The notes below the pieces were generated by a model. That model had not been told where the DNA came from. It saw only the letters and a list, made by a program, of their open reading frames with translations, and did not search any database. 64,000 nucleotides of DNA from Bacillus sp. REN3. Lineage in GTDB: Bacteria; Bacillota; Bacilli; Bacillales; Cytobacillaceae. Numbering within the stretch: the first letter of the stretch is position 1; every line of letters starts with the position of its first letter. Below, piece after piece: positions 51,825-60,092 of the stretch. The position numbers and the translations under genes are program-made. The stretch spans positions 62,001 through 126,000 of the forward strand of contig NZ_JAERSD010000006.1 in NCBI RefSeq assembly GCF_017912555.1. Reading direction: 5' to 3'.

Positions 51825-52220
51825 ATGAAGACTTTCAATGTGAATTTCCATGCAGACGATCAGATGGATACAATGATTGTCCAGAAATTGAATGGGGAAG
51901 ATTACGATAAAGTGACCGAAGGGGGGACCCGCCATTTATTCGACCTTGATACGAACATAGGATTCTTCGTATTCTTCGATGCCGAAGATAAAGAGGGCAA
52001 TGAATATTATTTAATGCTGCAATATGAGGATGAGAACGAAGAACCTACCAATTGCTTTGGATTCCAACTGAAAGATTTCTACGAGTTTTCTGCTTTATAT
52101 CTGAATGACCTTGAATTCAACGAGGAAGTCAGTGAAGAAGAGGAAGAATATGGCCCAATCCACCACTTAGCCCACCTACTCTATCACATTGTCGAAGAAG
52201 GGAAAGCGGTGGAGGTGTAA
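51825..52220 (+). CDS. Acidic conserved protein, unknown function
   Basis: A 131-residue acidic soluble protein (MKTFNVNFHADDQMDTMIVQ at its start; a run of Glu near residue 105; ending HHLAHLLYHIVEEGKAVEV). ATG 51825 follows AAAGGAGTTTTG. No family recognised. Terminated by a bidirectional hairpin against the gene at 52243. Confidence 0.65.
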   Translation: MKTFNVNFHADDQMDTMIVQKLNGEDYDKVTEGGTRHLFDLDTNIGFFVFFDAEDKEGNEYYLMLQYEDENEEPTNCFGFQLKDFYEFSALYLNDLEFNEEVSEEEEEYGPIHHLAHLLYHIVEEGKAVEV

Positions 52221-52245
52221 AAAAAGAGCATCTGCTCTTTTTTTA
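52218..52245. terminator. Bidirectional terminator
   Basis: Stem AAAAAAAGAGCA / TGCTCTTTTTTT with a 2-nt centre between convergent genes. Confidence 0.88.
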
Positions 52246-52548
52246 ATCTGAACCATCCGCATCTTCCGTAGGCAGATGCTGCAGACAATATGCTTTGACC
52301 TCTTCGATTTCCTCATCTTCAAGGTCAAAGTCAAGGACCTTTTCTGTTTCTTCCTCTATGAAGTAATTTTGGAGAATCCGGCTTTCGTCGCCATCTGCAA
52401 GGAAGATCACTTTTAGAAGCAGTCCTTTTTCAGTATAAAGTTCATCCTCTTCATCCACTTCGACATGCAGGAAAAATTCATACCTCTCTCCTTTTAGCAG
52501 CCCAAATGGATCTTCAAGATATTCTGCAGTATGTCCGGTAATGACCAT
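52243..52548 (-). CDS. DUF6509-type protein
   Basis: A 101-residue acidic protein starting MVITGHTAEYLEDPFGLLKG, followed by ERYEFFLHVEVDEEDELY and LLKVIFLADGDESRILQNYF, which fits the small DUF6509-like proteins of Bacillus. ATG at 52548 has AAAAGGATG 9 nt upstream on the minus strand. The open frame runs to 52851, but the extra part has no ribosome site and is AT-rich. Function unknown. Confidence 0.68.
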   Translation of the reverse strand: MVITGHTAEYLEDPFGLLKGERYEFFLHVEVDEEDELYTEKGLLLKVIFLADGDESRILQNYFIEEETEKVLDFDLEDEEIEEVKAYCLQHLPTEDADGSD

Positions 52549-52797
52549 ATAAATCATCCTTTTAATGTTTGTCTTTCCTATTATATATCTAAACTGGTGC
52601 GAACAATCAAGAAAAGATGCATTTGTTTCTACGCTTTCATAATTCTTCTTTTTCCATAGGGATTCCCATTGAGATTGTTTCGCTTCAAGTACATCTAGAT
52701 TCTTATAAAAGTATAAAAGCATCAAGGAGCACATAAAAGAAAGTGCGCAGGCATATAATAATAACTGTTGCGCTGCTTCAAGTGAATGCTCATATTT

Positions 52798-52825
52798 TTG
52801 AATATTTAAGAAAGTGTGGTAAAAT
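52798..52825 (+). promoter_or_regulatory. Promoter of ydjO
   Basis: TTGAAT (52798-52803), 16-bp spacer, TAAAAT (52820-52825). Transcription would start near 52832, giving a leader of about 155 nt before ydjO. Confidence 0.6.
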
Positions 52826-52852
52826 GAAAGAGATATCAAATATCGGATCATT

Positions 52853-52906
52853 CATTTATTATAAAAAGTTTCAATTGCCGGGCTTTTTATAATAAATGAT
52901 TTTTTT
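52853..52906 (+). promoter_or_regulatory. Terminator-like hairpin in the ydjO leader
   Basis: CATTTATTATAAAAAG (52853-52868) and CTTTTTATAATAAATG (52883-52898) form a perfect 16-bp AT-rich stem with a 14-nt loop, followed by ATTTTTTTTATCCC. It lies between the ydjO promoter and its coding region, so it could stop or tune transcription, perhaps with temperature because the stem is weak. Confidence 0.65.
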
Positions 52907-52988
52907 TATCCCCCATTGATGGATAATTATAATGAGCAATTGAAAATTTCACTTAATCAATGGAACAATGAAATAGGAGCGTGAGGAA

Positions 52989-53195
52989 ATGGCATTTGGC
53001 AGAAAACCACCTGAAGAAATCGTGACTGCAGAGACAAAAATTTGGGTATGTACCTCAGAAGATTGCAATTGCTGGGTTCGCGACAATTTTAAGAGCAGCA
53101 ATCATCCCTCTTGCCCAATTTGCAAAAGTGAAATGGAACAAACAACAAGGGTATTGGAAGTAGTCAATAACAATAGCCAGAACCTGATTGGCTAA
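52989..53195 (+). CDS. ydjO: Cold-inducible zinc-ribbon protein YdjO
   Basis: A 68-residue protein with two Cys pairs, CTSEDCNCW and CPIC, in the YdjO arrangement (KIWVCTSEDCNCWVRDNF, HPSCPICKSEM). YdjO family members are annotated as cold-inducible in Bacillus; the molecular role is unknown. ATG 52989 follows AGGAGCGTGAGG. Long hairpin-bearing leader upstream and terminator downstream. Confidence 0.85.
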   Translation: MAFGRKPPEEIVTAETKIWVCTSEDCNCWVRDNFKSSNHPSCPICKSEMEQTTRVLEVVNNNSQNLIG

Positions 53196-53204
53196 TATAT
53201 GGAA

Positions 53205-53240
53205 GCAGCCAGGAATCTTGGAATCCTGGCTATTTTCTTT
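53205..53240 (+). terminator. Terminator after ydjO
   Basis: Stem AGCCAGGA / TCCTGGCT with a 9-nt loop, then ATTTTCTTTTC. Confidence 0.75.
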
Positions 53241-53494
53241 TCTGGAATAACATTCCCGCCAAGAAGGATTCTCCAGCAGGAATAAAATATTGGCTTTGCG
53301 CTCGGCTTACTGAAATCCGGGAATGATCAACAATACAATTTACATGTAGGTAGTTCCTATTAAAACGGGTTTGTAAGCACATCTCCATTTTAAACAGTCT
53401 TCAAAAGATCTCTCCTTACGACAATCAACTCTTCCCTGTGCTATTTTCCGTAAAATAGCCAGTGTTCTTTGAAAAAGCCGATTATCAGGAGATG

Positions 53495-53626
53495 ATGTCT
53501 GCGTGCAGAAGAGTAATTATCCAGCAGCCTAACTGCAGAAGATGTGTTTGTTTGCTCGATCGGCTCAACCGGGACGACAATTTATTGGTGGCATACAGTT
53601 TTAAGGACAAAGCGACAGGATATTGA
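53495..53626 (+). CDS. Possible small cysteine-containing protein
   Basis: A 43-codon frame (MSACRRVIIQQPNCRRCVCL at its start) that begins close to AGGAG and ends 22 bp before a strong hairpin. The spacing from ribosome site to ATG is short (53492 and 53495 are alternatives). It contains a CRRC pair. It may be real but nothing else supports it. The surrounding 53241-53724 stretch shows no other gene. Confidence 0.25.
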   Translation: MSACRRVIIQQPNCRRCVCLLDRLNRDDNLLVAYSFKDKATGY

Positions 53627-53648
53627 ACGACATAAATGAGAGAAAATG

Positions 53649-53682
53649 AAAAGCATCCGAATGCTGATTCGGATGCTTTTTT
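53649..53682. terminator. Bidirectional terminator downstream of tRNA-Leu
   Basis: Perfect stem AAAAGCATCCGAAT / ATTCGGATGCTTTT with a 4-nt loop, T run on the plus strand and T-rich on the minus strand. Confidence 0.85.
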
Positions 53683-53724
53683 CAGGTCACTTGAAGCAAC
53701 TGATGTGCAGCCACTTCCTTTATA

Positions 53725-53808
53725 TGCGGATGAGAGGACTTGAACCTCCACGGTGTTGCCACCACTAGAACCTGAATCTAGCGCGTCTGCCGATTCCGCC
53801 ACACCCGC
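53725..53808 (-). tRNA. tRNA-Leu (anticodon CAG)
   Basis: A full leucine tRNA on the minus strand: acceptor GCGGGTG / CATCCGC, D arm GGCGGAATCGGCAGACGC, anticodon stem CTAGA-TTCAGGT-TCTAG with anticodon CAG, long type II variable arm TGGTGGCAACACCG, and T arm GGAGG-TTCAAGT-CCTCT. It reads the codon CTG. The CCA end is not encoded (TATA follows the discriminator A). It is solitary and followed by a terminator. Confidence 0.96.
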
Positions 53809-53986
53809 GTGGGAACAAAATTTATTATAGCATACTAATTTATTTATTGGAATAAAAAATTTCATTTTTTTTAACGCCAATCCTAACAGGCAAGGGTTGC
53901 TAAAACTTTCATATTTGCTTCACGGATTCACTCTTTTTCCCATTTATAATTAAGGAAAAATAAACACAGAGAGATAGGTGGATATC

Positions 53987-54649
53987 GTGGGTAACATTTT
54001 AGGGATTCTTGGTCTGGGATTCGTGCTCGGAATTAAGCATGCATTGGAGCCTGATCACGTCATCGCTGTTTCGACTATCGCAGGGAGGCACAAATCATTT
54101 TGGCGCTCCGGTTTTTTAGGAGTGTTTTGGGGAATTGGCCATACAGCGACCCTTTTGGCCGTATTCGCCATCCTTTCGCTCACAAAACTCACCATTCCTG
54201 TCAGATGGGAAATGTCATTCGAATTGGCTGTTGGAATCATGCTGATTTATTTAGGCTTTTCTGCATTTAAAAAGCCAACGAAAAAAGCAAAGAGTAACAA
54301 AAAGCTAGAGAATAAACAATTTTTCATGAAATCTTTGTTCATCGGACAAATCCACGGACTAGCAGGCAGTGCGGCCATGACCCTGCTTACCCTTTCTATG
54401 GTTGATTCGTTCCTGGAAGCATGCTTATACATAGGTACCTTTGGTGTAGGGACAATCCTGGGAATGTTCCTGTTCACAATCGTTGTAAGTGTCCCATTCT
54501 TTTTTTCCGGGAAAATAAATAGAGCAGAGCGCATCTTAACAGGCGCTGCCTCAGTCATTAGTATATGCTACGGAATTTATTACATATATCTCATCACCAT
54601 TAAGGACGGATTGTTTGTATCGCTGTCCGTGATTGCAAAACTTGGGTGA
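53987..54649 (+). CDS. UreH/NiCoT-like membrane protein
   Basis: About 220 residues with six membrane segments and the HALEPDHV motif near the start, which matches the HxxxxDH signature of nickel/cobalt transporters and UreH-like proteins; a second part LIGQIHGLAGSAAMTLL is typical of the UreH branch. It may carry Ni or Co ions across the membrane. Two GTG starts are possible, 53978 and 53987; the second lies 6 nt after AGGTGG. No urease or hydrogenase genes are nearby. Confidence 0.82.
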   Translation: MGNILGILGLGFVLGIKHALEPDHVIAVSTIAGRHKSFWRSGFLGVFWGIGHTATLLAVFAILSLTKLTIPVRWEMSFELAVGIMLIYLGFSAFKKPTKKAKSNKKLENKQFFMKSLFIGQIHGLAGSAAMTLLTLSMVDSFLEACLYIGTFGVGTILGMFLFTIVVSVPFFFSGKINRAERILTGAASVISICYGIYYIYLITIKDGLFVSLSVIAKLG

Positions 54650-54983
54650 ATCATGTGAAAAATTGGGGACAAATGTGGGTTTCCTATACTGAACGGTGGC
54701 CCAAAAGGTGCTTACCCATCACATTTTGTGGCATTGGATGGTATACATGATACCTTTATTGGAAGTCGAGCGTTTTTCTCGAATACTAATTCGGACCCCG
54801 GTTTATCAACTGAAAATCCAAAAACAAATTAGGAAAATCATTTTTGACCTTAACATCATTTTGACTTCATGTTTTTATACTCCTCTACGGTCAGCTCTCC
54901 GTATCATGTATATATTACAGGAATATTTCCTCCTCCCAGCAGATAAGATTTTATGGAGTGACAAGGGATGGGTGGCAAGTGGG

Positions 54984-55781
54984 ATGAATGATGGCTTCAA
55001 CGAATCATCACTGTTTGAGCACCGGTTCTGGCTGCAGGTGCTGGGTGACCATGCAAGATGCATAAAAGGCGCTTTGGAGTCAGTGGAAAAGGAGGATTTG
55101 AGTACAGCACAATCGTTTATAGAAAATTTTGATCATCTGCTCTCGACAATAGGGTCCACTGATTTAGTAGAGCTTAGCTTTCTGGCAGATGAAGAAGCGA
55201 GGAAAATTCGCCAATTCAAGCTGAATCTGATTGCAAAAATGCTTACGGGGAAAGTGGAAATACACTTCGGCCCTACCTTTGTAAACCATATGGTGAATGA
55301 GGTCGAGGAATATATCAGGGTTCTTCAATATCTGAAAAAGAAACAGAAACCGCCGGTATTCCATGAACTTCATCACCATTCAATCTGGCTATTGGACGCA
55401 GCTGGGCATGCCGGGGCCATTTCCAGTAATCTGGATCAAACTGAAAAAAAGTTGAAGGAAAAAAGTGATGCATATCTGAAACAGTTTGAGGATTTTTATT
55501 TGAAGGCAGTTGAAATGACTGGGTATCTTCGAACGAACCTGGCGACATTTCCGGCGATTCAGAGAATGAATTCAGAAGTCTCATTGGAAATACGGCTTTT
55601 TATGAAATTCCTTGATGAACTGAAAGAAATGGAAATGGCAGAAATGGCTTTAGGAAGTTTCGCCCCACTGATGGCCGACCACATGTTCAGGGAAGAATGC
55701 TACTATTTAACAAAAGTAGCGGAAGCCACAGAAATGGAAATGAAAAAATGCGACCCAGGGAAACCAAGAGTGCTCCCATAA
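54984..55781 (+). CDS. DUF2935 protein
   Basis: A 265-residue helical protein opening with ESSLFEHRFWLQVLGDHARCIKGAL, then FHELHHHSIWLLDAAGHAGAI and PLMADHMFREECYYLTKV, all typical of DUF2935, whose repeated His/Glu helices resemble a metal-binding four-helix bundle. The family function is unknown. ATG 54984 is chosen by alignment with the family start; GTG 54972 with AAGGG before it is an alternative. The 330 bases upstream hold no other gene. Confidence 0.82.
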   Translation: MNDGFNESSLFEHRFWLQVLGDHARCIKGALESVEKEDLSTAQSFIENFDHLLSTIGSTDLVELSFLADEEARKIRQFKLNLIAKMLTGKVEIHFGPTFVNHMVNEVEEYIRVLQYLKKKQKPPVFHELHHHSIWLLDAAGHAGAISSNLDQTEKKLKEKSDAYLKQFEDFYLKAVEMTGYLRTNLATFPAIQRMNSEVSLEIRLFMKFLDELKEMEMAEMALGSFAPLMADHMFREECYYLTKVAEATEMEMKKCDPGKPRVLP

Positions 55782-55936
55782 ATCACAACCTTCTTTGAGA
55801 ATTACAGTTTTACGAACAGTTTAATCATTCAGCCGATTTGTCCCATGCCTTGGATTGACAAGGAAAGCTATTGGCTTTTTGCTGACGAATAGGGAATAAA
55901 CAATCTAGTATAATAGCCCTAATTTTCTAGAAAAGA

Positions 55937-55948
55937 GAACATGCGTTC
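55937..55948 (+). promoter_or_regulatory. LexA-box-like palindrome before the type I toxin gene
   Basis: GAACATGCGTTC matches the core of the Bacillus SOS box GAAC-RNRY-GTTC. It overlaps the -35 region of the toxin promoter, whose extended -10 is TGGTATACT (55968-55975). It also forms the stem of a small hairpin AAAGAGAAC / GTTCTCTTT with a T run, so it may instead be a terminator for a transcript coming from the left. Confidence 0.5.
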
Positions 55949-56037
55949 TCTTTTTGGACAAGGATATGGTATACTGAAATGGCAATAGTCTGATCTCAAG
56001 GGTGGTCGGCTAGCCCCGTTGAAAGGGGGTGATGCCT

Positions 56038-56121
56038 TTGACGATTTTCGAGACTTTGATGGCCATGTTTTCATTCGCGAGTCTGATCGTCGCTGTTTTA
56101 AGTTTTACCCAAAAAAAATAG
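56038..56121 (+). CDS. Type I toxin, holin-like small membrane peptide (Fst/Hol_Tox family)
   Basis: A 27-residue peptide, MTIFETLMAMFSFASLIVAV at its start and LSFTQKK at its end: a short FETL lead, one membrane helix and a basic tail, the pattern of Firmicute putative holin-like toxins. TTG 56038 is 8 nt after AAAGGGGG; ATG 56032 would add two residues. Such peptides depolarise the membrane when not silenced by an antisense RNA. A minus-strand promoter and overlapping terminators downstream fit an antitoxin RNA. Confidence 0.8.
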   Translation: MTIFETLMAMFSFASLIVAVLSFTQKK

Positions 56122-56240
56122 ACCTCCCTTGACCAAGAACTGAGGGAGAGGTCCAGCTATTACGATGGCCGATCCTCCGTGGGAAAGGCTATTGCAGGCT
56201 GCCGGTGGGCCAACACTGGCAGCCTTCTTTAATACATATA
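56118..56240 (-). ncRNA. Antisense RNA antitoxin (predicted)
   Basis: On the minus strand GTGACA (56275-56270), 17-bp spacer and TATCCT (56252-56247) form a promoter with start near 56240. The transcript would run toward the toxin gene and end at the GACCTCCCT / AGGGAGAGGTC stem (56121-56155) followed on that strand by ATTTTTTTT. It would overlap the 3' end of the toxin mRNA by about 110 nt, as in txpA/ratA and bsrG/SR4. Extent is inferred. Confidence 0.5.
56196..56230 (+). terminator. Terminator of the toxin mRNA
   Basis: Perfect stem AGGCTGCCGGTG / CACTGGCAGCCT (one wobble) with a 6-nt loop, then TCTTT. Confidence 0.65.
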
Positions 56241-56353
56241 TATTTTAGGATACCATATGATGTAAAGGATGTCACGGTATTAAGTTTCCTCTGCATGCCA
56301 AGTTTGTGAATTAGGCAATACTAGAAGTATTCGTTCATGAAAGGGGAAGGAAA

Positions 56354-57127
56354 GTGCCTGTAATCAAAACTAGTCAAAATAAAATATATTATGAAGAGTA
56401 CGGGAGCGGCCTCCCGATTGTTTTCCTTCATCCGCCTGGGATGGGAAGGAAGGTTTTTAAATACCAGGAAAATTTAGCAGGAGGATTCCGGGTAATCTTT
56501 CCTGATTTGAGCGGACATGGCGATTCTTCTGCCGTTGAATCCCATGTTACAATTGAAAAATATGCTGACGAAGTACTCGCTTTGATTGACGGCCTTAAGC
56601 TTGGGAAAATTGCCGTGGTCGGCTATTCTTCCGGTGGCAGCATTGCGCAGGAGTTCGCTCTTCGTTACCCTGACAGAACCGTGGCGCTAATCCTGTCAGG
56701 CGGTTTTGCCGAAGTAGAGTCAGGTACGCTAAAATATGAACACATCCTCGGAATGTATTATGTGAAGCATGCCCCGAAGATTCTTGCGAAGGTCATCGCG
56801 ACAGCCCATACATTTGACAAGAATTTCAGGCAGGAACTCATTGACCATATGCTGAAGGCCGACCGGAGAACCTGGTTCCAGTTCTATCATGAATCACTCC
56901 ACTATTCATGTCTTGGAAGATTGGGGAACTTGAAGATTCCATTGCTGCTTGTTTATGGGGCAAGGGATTTCATCAATCAGCATATCAGGGCATATGAAAG
57001 GACAGTACCGGGATACAAAGCTGTCTTCATCAATCAGGTATCGCATCAGGTGCCAGTGAAAAAACACCAACAGTTCAATGAAGAAATCAAAAAATTCCTT
57101 GAAGGCCTCCAGATTATTCCAGAATAA
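56354..57127 (+). CDS. Alpha/beta hydrolase
   Basis: A 257-residue alpha/beta hydrolase: HPPGMG oxyanion region, DLSGHGDSS, nucleophile elbow GYSSGGS, the acid in VYGARDFI and the His in VSHQVPVKKH. Substrates of this large group vary (esters, lactones, epoxides), so no reaction is assigned. The GTG start follows AAGGGGAAGG. Single gene. Confidence 0.88.
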   Translation: MPVIKTSQNKIYYEEYGSGLPIVFLHPPGMGRKVFKYQENLAGGFRVIFPDLSGHGDSSAVESHVTIEKYADEVLALIDGLKLGKIAVVGYSSGGSIAQEFALRYPDRTVALILSGGFAEVESGTLKYEHILGMYYVKHAPKILAKVIATAHTFDKNFRQELIDHMLKADRRTWFQFYHESLHYSCLGRLGNLKIPLLLVYGARDFINQHIRAYERTVPGYKAVFINQVSHQVPVKKHQQFNEEIKKFLEGLQIIPE

Positions 57128-57249
57128 ATTTATGCAATCAGGGCAATCAAGTATAAAAAACACAACTTTGATATTCTCTCTGAAAACGCCCAGTTCAAGT
57201 TTGTTCCGGATAATCGGAGGGCGAATATTCTTTCGCTTCTCCTTGCAGG

Positions 57250-57290
57250 TTAAGAAAGAAAAGAGATAAAAAATTTTCTTTCTTTTTCTC
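57250..57290. terminator. Bidirectional terminator
   Basis: Stem AGAAAGAAAA / TTTTCTTTCT with a loop of about 10, then TTTTTCTCC; it lies between convergent genes. Confidence 0.7.
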
Positions 57291-57362
57291 CCTCGATTAA
57301 TACACCGTTAGCAGCTCTCTGCAAATGATTCAGAAAATGAACCTTTTATGAAATTATAACTT

Positions 57363-58637
57363 TTATGCTTCTTCTTTATCTGGCTTTATGGCCATGAAGG
57401 CCGCAAGTGCTGCAGCCAGGCTTGCTGCCATCAATATAAAGAACATCAGCTTGGATGAGGTTTCCATCATTACTGCAACCAAAGGCGGGCCAGCTGCAAC
57501 ACCGATGAATCTCATTGAGCTGTAGATAGATGTGATTGTCCCCCGTTGCTCTTTTTCAATGCTTTCAGTGATCATAGCGTCAAGTGGCGGCAGGGTGGCT
57601 CCAATCGCAACACCTGCTAAAAGGAACATTCCGATGAGGAACCAGAGCTCTCTTGAAAACCCTAGAAGCGCAACAGATGCTGCAAGCAGCAGGAAGCTAA
57701 TGAAAGTGATCCATTTCATCAATACCAGGTTCTTCTTGATGAGTTTTCCAGTTATGAATGACGATAGACAAAGAGCTCCGAGCGGAATAGCAAGTAACAA
57801 TCCTTTTTTGAGATCTTTGATTCCATATTTATTCTCCAGGATTTCCGATAGAAAGAAAAGGACACCAAAAAGAACGAACATGACAATCACGCCAATAAAA
57901 AAAATGGCATAAAGCCAGCGGCCATTTTCAGTAAAGGTCATTTTGATTTTACTTGCAAAATCCTTGAAGGGCACATGCTTTACCTGTTGGTTCGGGCTTT
58001 TCACCAGAAAGACCATCATGATAATGGAAATCGAACAGAAAATTGGTATTGAAAAAAAGGGGAGGAACCAGATGAAACCTGCAAGGAAGGAGCCAAGGAT
58101 TGGACTGAGGACCTTTCCCAGAGTGTTCGCTGTTTCAATTTCTCCAAGTGCCCCGCTCACATCGCGATCGTCCTTGAACATATCCCCAACCAAAGGCAAT
58201 ACTATCGGGAAAGCACCTGCTGCGCCGACACCCTGCAAGGCCCTTCCAACCAGGACAATCCAATACCCATTCTCTATTTGCCATGAGGCCCAGCCGGAAA
58301 TCAGTCCACCTATCGCGGTGATGATCAGGCTCGGGATGATGACTTTCTTGCGGCCGATGTGATCGGAAAGGTAACCGGCAAGTGGAATCAAAAAAATAGC
58401 CACGATCGAATAGACTGTAATGATCATGCTTGATTGGAAAGCAGTAATTCCCATCCTTTTCTCGATGACTGGGAGTACCGGGATCAGCATTGAATTTCCA
58501 AGAGTCATGACAAGGGGGATGGAAGCGATGGAAACGATTGCCCATCTCTTCCTGTTAAAGCCTTTGTTTTTTGCGTCCCCCTCTTGATTGCCATGCGATC
58601 CTTCGGAATCGATGAACAAGTTTTCAACATGATTCAT
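57363..58637 (-). CDS. Major facilitator superfamily drug:H+ antiporter
   Basis: A 424-residue, 12-helix MFS protein of the DHA1 group: AIVSIASIPLVMTLGNSMLIPVLPVI as first helix, motif A GYLSDHIGRKKV, and motif C-like VGRALQGVGAAGAFPIVLPLVGDMF, typical of Bcr/YfmO-type exporters. It probably exports drugs or metabolites. A hydrophilic N-terminal tail of 30 residues precedes helix 1. ATG at 58637 is 9 nt from AAAGGCGGG on the minus strand; TTG 58643 is less likely. Confidence 0.9.
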   Translation of the reverse strand: MNHVENLFIDSEGSHGNQEGDAKNKGFNRKRWAIVSIASIPLVMTLGNSMLIPVLPVIEKRMGITAFQSSMIITVYSIVAIFLIPLAGYLSDHIGRKKVIIPSLIITAIGGLISGWASWQIENGYWIVLVGRALQGVGAAGAFPIVLPLVGDMFKDDRDVSGALGEIETANTLGKVLSPILGSFLAGFIWFLPFFSIPIFCSISIIMMVFLVKSPNQQVKHVPFKDFASKIKMTFTENGRWLYAIFFIGVIVMFVLFGVLFFLSEILENKYGIKDLKKGLLLAIPLGALCLSSFITGKLIKKNLVLMKWITFISFLLLAASVALLGFSRELWFLIGMFLLAGVAIGATLPPLDAMITESIEKEQRGTITSIYSSMRFIGVAAGPPLVAVMMETSSKLMFFILMAASLAAALAAFMAIKPDKEEA

Positions 58638-58768
58638 ATCCAAAACCCGCCTTTTTTCATACTCTTTTTATTGTTGGCTGAATAGAAGGGAAAAAGTCTG
58701 TTTTTTTATGGTAATCTCTAAGTAGGACAGTGTATAACGGGGCACTAGAACAGAAATGAGGGGTAAAG

Positions 58769-59410
58769 ATGGGAAAAATATTGTTCTTGAATATCGGAAA
58801 ACCAGAGGAGTATCTTTGGAAAGGAAGGGTTAAACATTCCGCAATCGCCAAGAGAGGTGTAAAAGAGGCTTTTTTAGCCAAAGAGGGATTTTCCGGAGAT
58901 GAAGTTGCCGAGAAACACTTTCACGGTGGCCCAGATAGGGCAGTCTGTTTCTATCCTAATGAACATTACGCTTTTTGGGAAAAAGAATTCGGGGTAAAGC
59001 TTGAGTCACCTTCGTTCGGTGAAAATATATCCACATTGAATATGCAGGAATCGGAAGTGTACATAGGTGATATTTACCAGTTGGGGGATGCGGTTATACA
59101 AGTATCCCAGGGGAGGATTCCATGTTCAAAAATCTCAGCGTATAATGGTGTTGATCTGCTTTTGAAAAAGGTTGTGGAAACTGGCTATACCGGCTATTTT
59201 TTCAGGGTGCTTCAAGAAGGAAAGGTAAGTTCCGACTCGAATATCATCCTATTGGAAAGAATCCAGGAAACTTTTTCGATTCTAAAAGCGAACCAATTTT
59301 TTTTCCAAAAGAAAAAAGATGATCAGGCAATCGGCCAATTACTTGAAGTAGACGAACTCGCTGTGCAATGGAAACTAAGTTTAAAAAAACAGTTAATACA
59401 GAAAAGTTGA
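58769..59410 (+). CDS. MOSC-domain protein (YiiM/YflK-like)
   Basis: A 213-residue MOSC domain protein: VAEKHFHGGPDRAVCFYPNEHYAFWEKEFG, SFGENISTLNM and the cysteine in GRIPCSKIS, which binds sulfur or molybdenum cofactor in this family. Relatives reduce N-hydroxylated compounds such as 6-hydroxylaminopurine. ATG 58769 follows GAGGGGTAAAG. Single gene ahead of the tryptophan leader. Confidence 0.87.
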   Translation: MGKILFLNIGKPEEYLWKGRVKHSAIAKRGVKEAFLAKEGFSGDEVAEKHFHGGPDRAVCFYPNEHYAFWEKEFGVKLESPSFGENISTLNMQESEVYIGDIYQLGDAVIQVSQGRIPCSKISAYNGVDLLLKKVVETGYTGYFFRVLQEGKVSSDSNIILLERIQETFSILKANQFFFQKKKDDQAIGQLLEVDELAVQWKLSLKKQLIQKS

Positions 59411-59428
59411 AAAATTCCCATTTTATTG

Positions 59429-59457
59429 TTGACATTTTTGATTTGCCGCTTTAATAT
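59429..59457 (+). promoter_or_regulatory. Promoter of the trp operon
   Basis: TTGACA (59429-59434), 17-bp spacer, TAATAT (59452-59457). Transcription would start near 59465, just before the first T-box leader. Confidence 0.7.
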
Positions 59458-59474
59458 AATAAACAATAAATATC

Positions 59475-59750
59475 CAATTTGCTATGAAGAAGAGGAGTAA
59501 CTGAAATTGGGTACTGCAGAGAGCTGATGGATGGTGAGAATCAGTGTAGCTGTTTCAGTGAATGGACTTCTGAGCTTCCAAACCGAACCCTTTGGGCAGT
59601 AGGCTTTGGCGAAATGGCCTTATCGTTACAAAAGGCACGCATTCAGCAATTTTTCTGCTCGATGCTATGGAGTGAGCCGTATATCGGCTAAAAAAGGTGG
59701 CACCACGGGTCTCCCGTCCTTGTTTAACAGGCGGGGGGCCTTTTTGCATG
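59475..59750 (+). promoter_or_regulatory. T-box leader 1, tryptophan specifier
   Basis: A tRNA-sensing leader. Stem I carries GAGTA and the GATGGNGAGAATCAG-like bulge; the specifier codon is TGG (59563-59565) in GAATGGACTTC, so uncharged tRNA-Trp is read. The T-box sequence AGGTGGCACCACGGG is at 59695-59709, and the terminator stem with TTTTT ends at 59745. Uncharged tRNA binding would form the antiterminator and allow read-through. Confidence 0.9.
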
Positions 59751-59789
59751 CTTTTTTCTTGATTTTTCAAAACTAAATAATGTTAATTC

Positions 59790-60070
59790 GATGAGCAAGA
59801 AGAGTAGGCAGACGATTTCCGTTTCAGAGAGCCGGGGCAGGTGCGAGCCGGTACAGATATCCCTGTTGAATGGACTTGTGAGAGGCAGCTTGAACTTTTA
59901 GTATGGCTGCCCGGGATTCCGCCGTTAAAAGGATAGGGTATAATGAAGACTGTTTTTCCTGTACCCGAAAGAGAGGGAGCTTCTTGCTCCAAACTGAGGT
60001 GGCACCGCGGTCCATATGTTATCGTCCTCTATACAGCACTTTTTTTGTGCATGTATAGGGGATTTTTTTA
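59790..60070 (+). promoter_or_regulatory. T-box leader 2, tryptophan specifier
   Basis: A second complete T-box directly after the first: AGAGTAGG near the start, specifier TGG (59871-59873) in GAATGGACTTG, T-box GAGGTGGCACCGCGG (59996-60010) and a terminator CCTCTATAC ... GTATAGGGG with TTTTTTT ending at about 60069. Two tRNA-Trp checkpoints in series would give a steeper response. Confidence 0.92.
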
Positions 60071-60092
60071 TTCTTTGAAGGAGGAATATTCA

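Noticed and set aside
52549-52851. An N-terminal extension of about 101 residues to the DUF6509-type protein, with a hydrophobic stretch
   Set aside because: The family starts at MVITGH, the ribosome site fits that ATG, and the extension overlaps the promoter region of ydjO on the other strand.
59943-60092. A 50-codon extension of TrpE
   Set aside because: It is the second T-box leader and terminator; GAAGGAGG precedes the real ATG at 60093.
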